Source of the DNA: Sarcomyxa edulis
Taxonomy: Eukaryota; Basidiomycota; Agaricomycetes; Agaricales; Mycenaceae
NCBI GenBank assembly: GCA_009761415.1
Contig: QUOL01000001.1
Location: 372,001-436,000, forward strand
Reading direction: 5' to 3'
DNA length: 64,000 nt
The translations under genes were made by a program, and so were the position numbers. The first letter of the stretch is position 1. Every line of letters begins with the position of its first letter. The notes under the pieces were generated by a model that was not told the origin of the DNA, ran no database searches, and worked only from the letters and a program-made list of their open reading frames with translations. This document shows, in pieces, positions 12,135 to 23,912 of the stretch.

Positions 12135-14402
12135 TTAGAGTTTTGGGTTCGCGAGACTTTCCAGAATCCGCCTCCGGGCTTCTTGTGATCGAGGGGTGAT
12201 ACAACACTCGAAGGGCAGCGAATTACTAGTGATTCGACAAAGTTCTGGTCTGAGCATGTGTACTGCGAAATTTGGGAATGATAACAAAGAGCTTACTTTA
12301 TGAGACCATCTGTGTATCGTTCTTCGACAGGAATCTCAATCCCTGTTACATCTCTCGTCTTGTCAATGCGGAACGCAGCCAAGATAGAAGTTATTCCTAT
12401 CCAAAGCATCGACTCCGCAAAGTGTCGTCCTACGCACACGCTTGTCGTGGCTGCTCTTCAGACTAATATTGAGGATAACTGAGAGATACTTACCGGGGTC
12501 CAAATCCAAATGCAATGCCCATATCATCATCGTCTTTGAGCTCGCCATCAGCCGTCAGGAAACGTTCAGGCTTGAAGGTATTCGGTTCTCTGTAGATATT
12601 CTCGTCGTGGGTCATCGCCCTACGAAGTCACCGTCAGTACCTTGCTATGATGACAAGAAGAAACATGCCGCAGACCAAACATTCGGCATCACAATCGTGC
12701 TGAGAAAACGTGTAAGCATCGAGGAGTTGTTTGGGATATAAGTAAGTTGCAAACCCTTTGGGGATAAAATATCCGCGGTAGACGTCGTGCTCCGTAGAGC
12801 AGTGCGCGACACCTGCACGACGGTGAGAAGGATGCATGAATCAGCCACCGCTGAATTCCGCACCGAGACATGCAACAGGACGCCATCTAAGCAGTTCCAA
12901 ATACAATGCTTGAATATAAGGCAAAGAGCTCCAATCCTCGAATTCCGGTAGTCGATCATGGACTACGTGATCAATAGCCTCTTGCGCCTGGGACTGTACC
13001 TCTGGATAGAGTACCATGGCAAGGAAGAATATTTGCAGCGTTGCGGTTGTCTAGGTCAGGATGTCTCGACTCACAGACAGATCGGCAATGGAATAAAAGT
13101 CTTACCGTACGGGTACCGGCTGTAAAGGAGACACGCGTTTATTCAGCAAAATTCTTACGCGAGGAACGAGAATGCAAAATACCAGTCAAAGTTGTAAGAG
13201 TGATAGCCTTGATTATCTCCTCATCGAGAACACTCTTGTTCCCTTCTTCGGATTCGGCTGAGATATTTTCCTTGAGCAGTTCAGCAGTCCAGCAAGACAT
13301 TGCCCTGCCTTGCGCCTGCAGCATGTTGGAAACGTGTTTGGTCAGGCCGCCGGGATGAAACTCAAGATGGTTCACGGGAATACATACCATCTTCGTCTTG
13401 ACCATGTCAAATGGCACGTTAAGCAATTCCGAGATCATTGCGCGGCTCACGCGAGCTACTCGATGGAAACCTCCGCCAGGCAGCCATTTGGGAAGATATC
13501 TGACTAGATCAAATATGAAAAGACGGCAAGTTGTAGCATATACGGCTGATATACGTACGTAGGGGAAACACATTCACCAACCAAGCTCCGGGCTTCATGT
13601 TCTGTGTCAGTAGAAACCCTGCCTCTTCAGCAAGGTTTGCAATTCTACTCTCTTCTGGTGTGATATCGTGCCAAACAGTTTTCATAATGACGGATGCGGT
13701 AAAACTATACATGCAACATCAGAAAACGCGAATACTGTAATAAGACTTGGCTTACTTCCTGGCATGATCCAGAAAGTCATCAGGAGACAGAAGAAGGTCT
13801 CGAAGGAGGCTACGAGCCCCTTCGAGTAGTTTAGGACGCAAAGTCATAACAGAAACGGGTCGGAATTTCTGTTGAAACATTCGCCGATGAGTCCGCCATG
13901 AGGTCGAGTACTGGGCCCCTGCCAGGTCGAAGTCCCATCCCATTCTGGATACAAAGAGTTCCGTGAGTATCAACGGGTCTGTGACTTACAAGAATAGGTA
14001 TTCCTCACAGTGACCAAATAGGAAGATATGGTCTGTCTGAATAGATACTCGATCGTTTGTCCAGCAGGTCTGTGGCCGCTTTAACAGAACACAAGACAAC
14101 AACGTGTTGGCCAAGAGCGCGCAGATGGAGTATATCACCTATAATTCTCATCATATAGGCTACACCTGACCATCATTGAGAAAAAGCAGCGTACCGTATG
14201 TCTTCGCCCATTGCGTATAAGTGATCCAAGGAGTTCTGCTAGGAACGTCAAAGACGTTACCAATCAGAGGCAATTTCTTCGGTCCTGGCGGGTACTCTAG
14301 ATCGCGGGGATTTTCGTCCAAGTGGTTCTTGTCCAATCGCCTCTTGATGACGACCGTTAGGACGAATAAGAATAACAAGAAGGCATTAGATGTTAGAGAC
14401 AT
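12135..14402 (-). CDS. Cytochrome P450 monooxygenase
   Basis: Microsomal haem monooxygenase of the fungal multi-member type related to O-methylsterigmatocystin oxidoreductase-like P450s; substrate unknown. The N-terminus has a membrane anchor (SNAFLLFLFVLTVVIKRR) and the proline hinge YPPGPKKLPLIGNVF. Later exons give WDFDLAGAQYSTSWRTHRRM (C-helix WxxxR region), LPYIQALYLELLRWRP (K-helix ExxR), DVYRGYFIPKG and ENTFKPERF-like sequence. The haem ligand loop FGFGPRVCVGRHFAES matches FxxGxRxCxG and is formed by splicing across an intron just after FGFGP. The last exon ends LESLANPKL with a stop at 12135-12137. All key motifs are intact and the frame closes at the splice sites I checked. About 500-520 residues. 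No biosynthetic partner genes sit beside it, so it is probably a stand-alone detoxification or tailoring P450. Confidence 0.9.
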
Positions 14403-15274
14403 GATGATAGCTTGGAGTCAGTTAGCTCGAACACTCTGAGCCCAAATCCTCCAAGGGCGCCTAAAATGTGTCCGTCCCTGGCGGGAAAGTGAGTGTGGGG
14501 AAAGCGCATGCCTCATAGGGTGTCATGAACATGACTGAATGTCAACATATCATGGGGTATGTGCGATGATCTTCTACGCCTCGACGAGTTCATTCCAGTT
14601 GTAGAACCTCAAGTTTGAACCGTGCTCGTGGGGTAGATAGTTGCTTCTGAGTAATCATAAGCTTCTGGAGAAAACAGACACAGGAGAGAAAGAGAGAACA
14701 AAAACACAATTTCGTTTATTTCTGCGCGTCGCAAATTGCCGAGAGCCGGCGGCATCGAACACGTGCTTGACACGAACGCGAAGAGACGTGAAATGGCAAA
14801 CGCGAAATGGCAAACGCGAGATCGATTTAGTTCCGCATTCGATGGCCGCGAGATAACGCCAAGTACACGAGCGAGGGTATGTCACTATTGTAGATATAGC
14901 TAAACGATGTGCATAAGCAAAATATAGATCGATGGTAATACAACCGAAACCACGAGTCAAGGGAGTATACGCGTGTTTGATGACATTGTGGGGATGCGGA
15001 GGATAGGTGTGTTTGGGTGTCTTGGGGGATGCATGTATGTGGGGCATTGGGCCGGTCGGTCGGTTTGTTTGTCTGTTACTCGTGTAGTTTGAGTCTAGGG
15101 TGCGGTAGTTTCTGGCTCTATGAGAGACCACCGCAACGAACGCGACGAAACGTATGAGACGAATATGCTATTGAGATCACCGGTACAATATAAGAAACCT
15201 ACCCGCCCAGTCTTGTTGTACCACGATGGTACATTTATTAATCATCATTACTGCTATAGTATCTTTCGGTGTTC
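14403..15274. other. Intergenic region with short tandem repeats
   Basis: About 870 bp between the P450 start and the stop of the metal transporter, both minus strand. A G/T-rich segment (about 14990-15080) contains near-tandem tetranucleotides, GGTCGGTCGGTTTGTTTGTC at 15054-15073. The sequence caaacgcgaaatggcaaacg near 14800 is an internal short duplication. No coding signal is visible. Confidence 0.45.
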
Positions 15275-17394
15275 CTAAACACACATACACGTCAACCATG
15301 GCTTACTTCTGTAAAGATAACGGAGAGAAATTGGACGCACAGGAATATGCGTCGTCTCATGATCCACGTGCACAAATGCTCTCTCGACATTGGGCAACAC
15401 TTCGATCTTGTCTTGCAGCTGCTGACTAATGTCATGCGCTTTCCACAACGGTGTAGTCGCGTCCATCACGATGTCCACCTCCACAAAGTAGTCCTGAAGT
15501 GATGTACCCTCTCGTTAGTAGAATATCCTCGTTGTAGGTCACATTGAGGCATATAACTTACCGGTCCGCTCTGCAATACAAGTTGCATCAATATATTGAC
15601 GGTTGACAAGAACTGTGACATCGACGTACATGATACGCCCTCACTGTATCCAGTTTACTAATCTCATCGCTAAACGTCGTCGCTTTGTATATGACAAGTT
15701 GCAAGAAATCATGCGGGGCAGATTTCCCGGCCAATAATTCGAACTGGCCGTAAATTGTGCGGCCCCAGGCGATGATGACACCAGCGGCAATCTATAATGG
15801 GATCAATATGACTATAGAGATGGATTCACGGGGAAAGGAGACAGACGATGATGGCACCCATCGGATCCAGCCCTGTTTGTTTGTCATGAGCATCGACTGT
15901 GCGGGAAGAAAAGGTAATACGCACACCACCGGAGCTTGCTTCCACCCGTTGACATAAGGATACCTGCGTGGAAGAACACAAGAGCAGTCAGTGCCCAGAC
16001 ATACCAGAGAAACATGTAAGTAGCGAGGTAGGAGTTAGGTAGGAGAAAGAAGAAAAATGATTACATACCAAACCCATTTATCCATAGATCATTCCTATGA
16101 TCCTCCCATAGAACGTGGACTTGACTTGATTTATTGCGTAGGGAGTAGCAGTATATGAACAGGAGGAATTTGACGCCTGCGTGTGCGTGCATGCGGTGAT
16201 AGAGCACAGTTAAGTTAAATTTAGTGAGGAATTAATGAAACGGCGAGATGGAAGTAAACGGACCTAACGCCGCACCGACGGCGATGATGGACGGGATATG
16301 GAACTCTTTGAGATCGTCATTTGATTTCGTGATAAGGGACCGGGCGGATTCGACGATGACGACGAGATTGACTGAGCCCATTCTGCGACGGGGTTTAGGT
16401 TCATAGCAGGAATAGAATAAGGACTGGTGACTTACAGGAAACCTATTTGAGAGCACGGTACGATCAGAATGTTTCTACCAGGTGGTAGAGAAGTCCAGAA
16501 TGGCCTACCGTAAACGATGTTCCCAATGGTCTCCAGCCTAGCCCCACCCACTGGCCAGTTGTTGACGTCCATGCGGAGAGCCTTCTGGTGTAACCAGAAC
16601 AGAAGAACATTGGAACCGATATCGAAGATGGAATCGATTCCTGTGGCGAGAAGGGAGAGTGACAAGGATGATATTGCCGCGTACACTGTGAAACTGACGT
16701 CAGTATTCATCTCGCACTTTACTAGCGTAGAACGTACTTTGTAGAACACATAGACTCAGATTGGCGATAAGACTCGCGTATACTGCGATTTTGATCTACA
16801 GCGGACACGTCGGTCAATAAACGGTGACTCTTGCATAGGCAGGAAAGCTGCTTACGGGCAGCCGTTGCGTCTCTTCTTCCACCCTGGCATCCTCTGTGTG
16901 TTCTTCCATTGGTTTCAGCAGAGAGGCAATCAACTGTGTAGGCGCGGTGAACGTCAAGACGAGGATACGACATAATCCCAAGACATACATTATTCTGCCT
17001 GCGATGATACTTTACGACCTTCTTCGCAGCTTTACCCCTCACGCTCCTCCTGAGGTCTGCCAGCTCTTGTTCTGTCTTGAGGCCATCCCGAAGCTGGAAG
17101 GGGTCAGCAGGGATGATTGATGTCGTTGAGCCAGAGGCGCTTTCGAGGTCGGGAGCGCGTCTTCGAGTAGAATTCTGGTCAGCGTCGGTGCCCGAGCTAG
17201 TTACCACTGTCTCGGAGGGCTAAATGAGGTATGCATATGTATATGACGAGACCGACAGGACGCATAATAACGATTAGGCGATACACGAGCCAAATCTGCG
17301 GTAAACGCACCTGTGATGGTGGAGGGGTATTGCTTGTGCTAGTGCCCGTGCTAGTCGAAGTAGACGACTTTGAATCACCGTTTACAACCGTCAT
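15275..17394 (-). CDS. Cation diffusion facilitator, MMT/ferrous-iron-efflux type
   Basis: Membrane transporter exporting a divalent metal (Fe, Mn or Zn) against protons; the mitochondrial Mmt1/2 proteins and plant/fungal Mn exporters are of this type. It starts at ATG 17392-17394 with a Ser/Thr-rich leader (STSTSTGTSTSNTPPPSQ). A cytosolic stretch follows (RSVRGKAAKKVVKYHRRQNN). The spans include IKIAVYASLIANLSLCVLQ, AAISSLSLSLLATGIDSIFD and MGSVNLVVIVESARSLI. The metal site residues are visible as DSIFD (DxxxD) and in EDHRNDLWINGFG (HxxxD). WPVGGARLETIGNIVYG is a conserved loop. The C-terminal cytosolic ferredoxin-like domain includes YYVEVDIVMDATTPLWKAHD and VERAFVHVDHET. The last dozen residues before the stop at 15275 are not conserved, so the exact end is uncertain. 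At least eight introns. Confidence 0.88.
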
Positions 17395-18683
17395 GGTGAG
17401 AGGTGAAAAGCGAAGTGTTGAGGATGGGAATTTTTTGCAAGTGGAAAAGTGGGGAACCGAGATAACGGAAAGAGAACACCAGAGCTATGGAGATCTAATT
17501 TAACCTAATCTTGGGTCAGTACCGTTAGAACGGGTCTTCCGTTGTAGAATTGTTGCTTCTCACACAGCTGAAGCAAGCTGAAGCGGCGAAGCACTGTAAG
17601 GGCAGTACAAGCGCTTGCGAGAGGGCACAAACGGAAGAAAGGTCCTCTCCTATTAGTAGCACCTCTTTCATTCTCCTCTTGAAAATCTCAGAACTTGAAC
17701 CTTAACAGGTACTCTTCCACTTCCAAGACTAGGACGGTCTAATGTGAAGCGATTCATTGCTAGTTCAATACATGCATTAGTGTGTAGACGAACAAAAATT
17801 AGTATGATTTTGTTCGAGATTTACAGGTGTATCATAAGTACTGCCTCGTCGAACATAACACAGCATACTCGCAGTTATGTCTGGTGGTCAAGCCAGTATC
17901 AAGTCAGTATAGCATTGTCTATCAAGGATCCAAGGAGAAGGAACCCTTCAAACAGAGTACCGTCGGCCAGGAACGAGGACAAGGACTTGGCTCAGAACCA
18001 CGTTTGGCCACGAGGAAGAGGATCGGAGAAAGGACCGGTGATCTTCAGTCTGTCACGTTTAGTCCCTTTCAGCAACCATCATGGACGGCGATACCCACTC
18101 AAAGTCGCTCACTCCAATTCTACTCGTCTTCGTGTTTCTAATGCAAGTGTTCTAGACGATATCTATCACGTATCTTGTTCTCATCCATCGTGTATAGAGT
18201 TTGCTCCATTTTTTGGTGCATGATTTCTTCTTGCCTTGGAACGCCCATTCGTCAATTCTTCTCAGGCCTGTGGGACGCAGCAGTCTCGAGTGGACATCAA
18301 GCGGGCGTAGGGCCTAATATTAATACCAGGGTTAGCAGAAGATACCGACGAGGGGGAGAAGAATATGAGGAGATGTGGGAGATGTCTTAAAAACGTCCGG
18401 TACGCGTTATCATATCTGATTAGCACCGAAGTACCCACTAGAAAGCGCTTCTCCCAGATGTGCTTCCAAACTTGCAACAATGTCTTGCTCTTGGCAGCAC
18501 CTTCAACCTTCAGTTTGTCTGCAATCTACCTTACCGAATCAACGCATCCTCTCACCATACGTGTACACCGTGTAACTCTTCAATTAAGCCGCGTCCCGAA
18601 AGCGCGCCTTGGCCTGACCCGCTCCTTATGCAGATTTCGAGCCCGCCAGCCCATATCCAAACCGTGAAGCTGTCTACTCAGCT
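17395..18683. other. Intergenic region with possible small gene
   Basis: Upstream region of the metal transporter and distal upstream region of the secreted-protein gene. A weak candidate begins at the ATG at 18081 (plus strand): MDGDTHSKSLTPILLVFVFL, followed by GTGTTC and an AG at about 18198. Continuation in the available frames gives 40-60 unfamiliar residues, and the phase does not favour one solution. I would not call it a gene without transcript support. Confidence 0.3.
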
Positions 18684-18737
18684 GTCAGCCCCATGATCGG
18701 TCCATCGATCACGGCTGACTCTATGAGCACGGCTGAC
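18684..18737. repeat. Three GGCTGAC copies upstream of a TATA box
   Basis: CACGGCTGAC occurs at 18710-18719 and again at 18728-18737 (direct repeat, 18-bp period). The inverted core GTCAGCC lies at 18684-18690. All are 18-71 bp upstream of the TATA box of the secreted-protein gene. They look like operator sites for one transcription factor; this is inference. Confidence 0.4.
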
Positions 18738-18754
18738 AGTCCGTTCTCTTTGAA

Positions 18755-18762
18755 TATAAATA
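18755..18762 (+). promoter_or_regulatory. TATA box of the secreted repeat-protein gene
   Basis: TATAAATA lies 194 bp upstream of the ATG at 18956. A long CT-rich leader follows (about 18775-18905), then an A-rich segment directly before the ATG. This is the usual layout of highly expressed fungal genes. Confidence 0.55.
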
Positions 18763-18955
18763 CCCGCCGTGGCACACCTTCGTCTCTCATCGCTCCTTGT
18801 TCCCGAACTCCCACATACCCCATTTGCTTTCTTCGCTTTGAACTTTTGCTTTCCATATTGATTCACCACATACTACCCACACACACACCTACCCCACTCT
18901 CCATTGGATTCTCATCAATTTTAATAAACTAAAACAATAAAAAAAACACCTCACG

Positions 18956-20462
18956 ATGAAGATCCCCTCTAGCGCCTCGGTCATTCTCGCAACCCTCGCC
19001 ATATCCTCTTCATCTTCTAGTCTAGCTGCCCCCGCTGCAGACGCGTCCCACGATAATGGCGGTGGAATGTCGAGCTCTTCTAGCATCCACCGGCTTGCAG
19101 CCTCTCGCCGAGAGTCAAACGCTGCAAGAGGTATCCGCGGTGCAGACATGGGTGTGAACTCGCGAAGATCTTCTTTCTGTACGTCGCGTTCTTTTCTTCC
19201 CATCTTATCTTAGCTCTTCATTCATGTGGACCAACGAAAAACAACACTCACACCCTCTTCTCACAGCTCACTCGCAGTCAGCCTCACACATCGAAGCCGC
19301 CCGCGACATTCTCGGTATCGGTGCTCTCCTCTCAGCTATCCCCATTGTCGGACCCATTGTCGCCCCACTTCTTCCAGCTCTCGGTCTCGGACCAGACGGG
19401 CCCACTGGCTCTTCTGTTGACTCTGAATCTACCGATCCAGTGACCCCCGAGCAAGTGAGCGCGCTCGAGGAAGCCGTCGCGAAAGCTGCTAGTGCTATCA
19501 ACGCCGGTCTCGGAATCGTCGGTGGAGTTCCTGGTACTGCTGCCGGTATCGTTGCTCCCGTGGCTGGAATGCTTCCTATCCCTGTTCCCGGAAATCTTCC
19601 AATCCCATCAACCCTCCCCGTCCCCCTCCCAGTCTCTCCTTCCAATGTCACTTCTAAACTTCCAGTCGCTCCCCCAGGCCCTGTCGCCAGTATCGTTGGA
19701 CGACAAGTCCCTGCTCCCATTCCGGCCAATCCAGTCGTCCCCATCGTCACCGGTGCAGTTCCACCCAATACCCCGGTCTCGGGTGCCCCAGTTGTCGGAG
19801 GCGGTAGTCTCCCAGTCGCTCCTCCGAGCGGACTGCCAGTTAGCCCCCCAGGTAGCTTGCCAGTATCCCCTCCAGGCGGGTTACCAGTCTCTCCTCCCTC
19901 TCCTCCAGCTAGCTTGCCCGTGACTCCTCCCTCTCCTCCGGGCGGTTTGCCCGTGACTCCTCCTGCTCCTCCTGCTCTCCCTGTGAACCCCCCGGCAGGA
20001 TTCCCCGCTGCCCCTGGCAACAAACGCAGCCTCCAGATGTCTGCACTTCCCCTTGCGCCCTTGACAGGCATTGTAGGAGGTCCCGCTGGAACCGTTGGAG
20101 GAGTCGCTGGAACCGTCGGAGGAGTCGCTGGAGGAGTCGCTGGAACCGTTGGAGGCACTGCAGGAGGTGCATTCGGAAAAGCACCTATCCCAGGCCCCGC
20201 CGCAGGTGTTATCGGAACTGTCGGTGGAACCGTTGGTGGAGCCGCAAATGGAACCGTAGCACCAGTCGTTGGAGGTGTCCCAATTGTCGGTGGCATCGCC
20301 GCGCCTCTCCTCGGGAACCTTCCTGGACCGTTCGGTGCTGCTGATGTCGGTGCATCCTCTTCGTCGTCGGCCGCTTGGGCTTCTTCGTCGACTGTGACGG
20401 AAACGTTGACTGAGACTCTGACCGTCAGCGCGCCTGCTAGTTCCTCGACGTCTCCTTTCTAA
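18956..20462 (+). CDS. Secreted Pro/Gly/Val-rich repeat protein, unknown function
   Basis: One intron (19179-19266) gives a 472-residue protein in frame. It has a signal peptide (MKIPSSASVILATLAISSSS, cleavage likely after SSLAA). Dibasic sites that a Kex2-type protease could cut follow (SRR near residue 51, NSRR near 70, NKR near 329). A strongly hydrophobic Gly/Pro-spaced segment reads ILGIGALLSAIPIVGPIVAP. The middle holds seven LPV[A/S/T/N]PP units (DNA 19809-20000). A Gly-Val-Ala repeat (GTVGGVAGTVGGVAGGVAG and variants) spans about 20070-20300. The C-terminus is Ser/Thr-rich with TVTETLTETLTV. There are no cysteines in the mature part, so it is not a hydrophobin. Biased codons and a TATA/CT-rich promoter suggest high expression. 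The layout recalls Kex2-processed repeat proteins of fungal cell surfaces, but homology is not established. Confidence 0.75.
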
Positions 20463-20972
20463 AATGCCTGTACGACTTGGAGTGTCTAGGGCTCGTGTTT
20501 CTTCTGGACTATTTCTTCCCTAATTTCTCTTCTTCTGGCATTTTTGTGTGTGCGTCACCATCTTCAGCCTTATACCCACCTCGGTTTTTACCAGGACCTT
20601 TAGATTCGTTACCTTGATTCGCGTCGCGCACTCTATACCCTATACATATACCCTATATTTTTCTATATACGAATCGCATTAGAATATCATATTATTATTC
20701 TGCTGTGAAACTTCTTTGAGTTGTTGAGAAGACAAAAATGGAAGTCGATACACAGCACGCTGGTGATCGCAACGCAAGTTTGTCGGAAGCATCCATATCG
20801 ATCGCGACGACAGTTGTCTGGAACGCGTCTCACCTCTTGCTTTGAACTATCAACTTTTATCCTGCCAGGCTATCTTGTCAACCTATAGCTACTTACCACA
20901 TGAATTTCTAGACCTTGGATTGCGTCCAGAAAATCCTCGTTAAAGTATTAACGCACAGGCAGCACCTCTAAT
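20463..20972. other. Intergenic region
   Basis: About 510 bp between two plus-strand genes. The first half is AT/CT-rich and likely the 3' UTR of the secreted protein (tatacatataccctatattt near 20640). The remainder would be the promoter of the fucosyltransferase-like gene. No ORF of note. Confidence 0.45.
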
Positions 20973-23275
20973 ATGCCCCGTCCTAGACCTCTCACGAACC
21001 TTGGAGTGACCTCGGGTGCTGGCGACTATCAATCACTAACCCCACGAACCCCCCACTCTCGTGCAGGCCGAGCAGAAGAAGGGTTCACCGAAGTCGAGCT
21101 GGAGCTCGATTCCATCCACGAGGAAGACGACGAGGATACTCATTACCGTGGTACTCACCATCAAAGTGTACCTCTGTTATCCTCATCTGCTAGTGACTCC
21201 TTCCCTGCTACGGGGTATCGTAGTCGTGGTGACGATTATGACTCTAGATCTGGAGGAAAGGAAGGCAAGTGGGGTTGGGGTTGGGAGGGTCTGACTATGC
21301 CCGTCATCATCGACCGACTTCCGTTGCTAATGGGGACTTGTCTGGCTGGGATTCTCTTCATCATGATAGTCATGTCCTTCAAGAGGCCAGAAGCCTTACA
21401 GAGATTTATGGGTGTCGAGCAGTTTCCGATTGGCGCTAGTCCTGTAGCTGATGTATCATCATCATACTCTCCCGAGCCAGTACAAGACGAATTGAAGATG
21501 CCGGCCAGTACTCTTCCTACTCCTCCTGATCTTCCTACTCCCCCCAGCCCTCTGTCCCCTCCTTCCTCTATGCCAGATCCACATACCCTATCCTACGAGA
21601 ACTATACCCAATTCCCCCTCCTTCCTAGCCAATACCGTTCCGAATGCAACAAACTCATGAGCGGCTTCATGGCACATGGAGCATACTGGGATACAAGCAA
21701 AATGGGTCCACTGGATGTTCTCCATCATGACGAAGCGCCTGACTATCAACTCCCAGAAGGGGAGACAGCAGTTTGCAGCACTACTATCACTTATATGCTG
21801 GATGGGTATGTGGGTCTCCTGGCGGACTTGGCTTTGATGGCGCAGGCTGCTGCTTTGGCTAGAGAGGTATAGATTTTGTCTGAGCTAGAGATTTTGCGCC
21901 ATTTACATTTTCGTTTCAGCGGAATAGAACGTTCCTTGTCGATGATACTTATTGGAATCGTGGAAAGTAGGTACTTCGTCCCCCTTGACTTGTTTAGAGC
22001 ACTTACCATGGCTTGGGTTTCCTTGAAGATGGACAGACCATTTTCAAGATGTCCGAGCACGTCAGTCTGGTCCTGAACCCGGGTGCAGAGCGCCTCCACC
22101 TGAAGGTAATTATGAACTACAATGTCTGGCGAACCTGCGATCCTACTGATTCTTACCCCGCAGAACTCGTCGCTTGTCCTCGATTATCCAGGTAAGAGCA
22201 AATCCCATGCACTGAATGAATGACCTTCTAATATCTCTAGACATTGGGTATGTCTGTGACTCACCTCGCATGGGGTGTGTATTCTGAACTGTGCTTTTCC
22301 TTCCATGCAGGTGATCAATTCTCGTACCGCAAAATACCACTTTGGACATGGGTTTGCAGATAATTACGAAGACGCGTATGTGTTGCTGGTTTACCCTTTC
22401 TCACCCTCTCCTCAGACGTCTGCATTCTCCTCACAGATATGCTCAATCACTGAACCGGAAGAAACCAGTCTTCTTGAGCTCCCAGGAATCTTTCCGGAAC
22501 ACAATCCGTCCCAACGCTCAGACCAGTGATCTCATTCGCTCTGCGCGGGCTGAGTTTTCTGAGAGGATATCTCCCTCTGATGATGAGCGCAAACTCTCGA
22601 GAGGCGAGGGCGAAGATGAAGAAAGAGAAACTCCGTATATTGGGGTTCACCTTCGAAGAGGTGATCGACATGCAACCTCTTGGTCTTTCCACGGAGGGTA
22701 TGTCCCGATCGCAGCTTACGCACAAGCTGTCAAAGATACGTGGAGCAGACTGTTCTCTCAATCCGACTCTATCCCGGTAGTCTACCTCGCCTCCGACTCT
22801 CCTCCGGCACTATCAGAGCTTGCCTCGGTACTCGGTCCTCAGACCGTTGTCTACTCTCTTAGTCAGAGTCAAAATCCTACATTACAGGCGCTTGTCAGCC
22901 TAAGGGAATATGTGCAGAATGAGTTCGACGAGCTCGACGAAGCTACACGGGTCACCGCTACGAAAGGGATGATCGTGGACTTTGCTCTGCTGAATGGAAT
23001 GTGGGCTTGGAAAGACGATATAATCCCTGCTGCTACCGTGTGCACTGTCACGTACGTGTATCCACTACGCATATCGGGTTCCTTGCATGCCTGACTGATG
23101 ACAATGTTTCTGTAGCTCGAACATCTGTAAACTATCTGCAGTAGGGTTAGGATGGGATCGTGCATTTGGTGATGTCGATCTTATGGGAAATATCGACGAT
23201 GAGAAGAAAGGTTGGGTCGAGATTGATGAAAAGGGCGTCGTTAGACCTATGTGGGAGCCTTTTGAATTATTCTAG
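20973..23275 (+). CDS. Type II membrane glycosyltransferase, alpha-1,6-fucosyltransferase-like
   Basis: A likely Golgi enzyme. The cytosolic N-terminus of about 110 residues is Ser/Asp/Glu-rich, followed by one signal-anchor span (LLMGTCLAGILFIMIVMSF). A Pro/Ser-rich stem (TLPTPPDLPTPPSPLSPPSS) leads into the lumenal domain, which starts near YRSECNKLMSGFMAHGAYWD. Later exons give FLVDDTYWNRGKWTDHFQDV, NSRTAKYHFGHGFADNYEDA and the donor-binding motif IGVHLRRGDRHATSWSFHGG. The last part reads MWAWKDDIIPAATVCTVT, then SNICKLSAVGLGWDRAFGDV, with a stop at 23273-23275. The HxRRGD motif is shared by fucosyltransferases of the alpha-1,6 and O-fucosyl groups. Fungi seldom make fucosylated N-glycans, so the acceptor is unknown. 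About seven introns. All exon joins I checked stay in frame. Confidence 0.75.
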
Positions 23276-23912
23276 AGCCTATATCAGTGGCTATAGGATG
23301 TCTAAATATATATTCGCGCTGTTGGATCATATATAATCAGTACCCAGTGGCGGCGAAACGTTGAACTAATAGACGCCACAAAATAACGATGCCACCCGAA
23401 ATACGCGTAGAGTCCAACAACTTGGTTTACAGAGCTTTGACGCTTGGCCAAGTCTGAGCTGGATCTCAATCGTACGCTCTAGATTTTGGCGGCTGGCTAG
23501 ATCAAAGTTGGCCGGAGCCCTCGAATATATTATTTGGTGACTTTGTTACTGCACCGCACGTGCGCCTCGGCCGCTATCCCCAGTAAATACATAGCTCGCC
23601 GAATAAATGCTGGCCAACGCGCCAATTTGGCGTCGTTGAGACGCTCTCGACATCGATATGGATTTTATACACTATTTGTGACCAAGCGCTGGATCTGGTT
23701 TGACTGAAACTTGGCCATGGCCGTGAAATGGCGTCTGTAAACCATGTTGTTTTCTTTTTATTAGCGAGACGAATGGAGTCGGACGTGGTGAGTGAGGATG
23801 TCATAGAAGGACTGATGACTTTAGCAGTGAATGGTGAAGACGCGAATGCGACATGTTTTGTAATGATTGTCAGGGTGCCAACAAATGTGGAGAAGCAGGA
23901 AACGTACCCCAG
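23276..23912. other. Convergent 3' region
   Basis: About 640 bp between convergent stops of the glycosyltransferase and the F-box gene. Short open frames exist on both strands, none with motifs or splice support. No gene seen. Confidence 0.45.

Noticed and set aside
14990..15080. G/T-rich stretch considered as telomere-like or a microsatellite locus
   Set aside because: Only a few imperfect tetranucleotide units are present; no long tandem array.
19268..20296. Long minus-strand open frame of 342 codons
   Set aside because: It mirrors the GC-rich repetitive secreted-protein gene on the plus strand, has no motif and is a shadow of biased codons.
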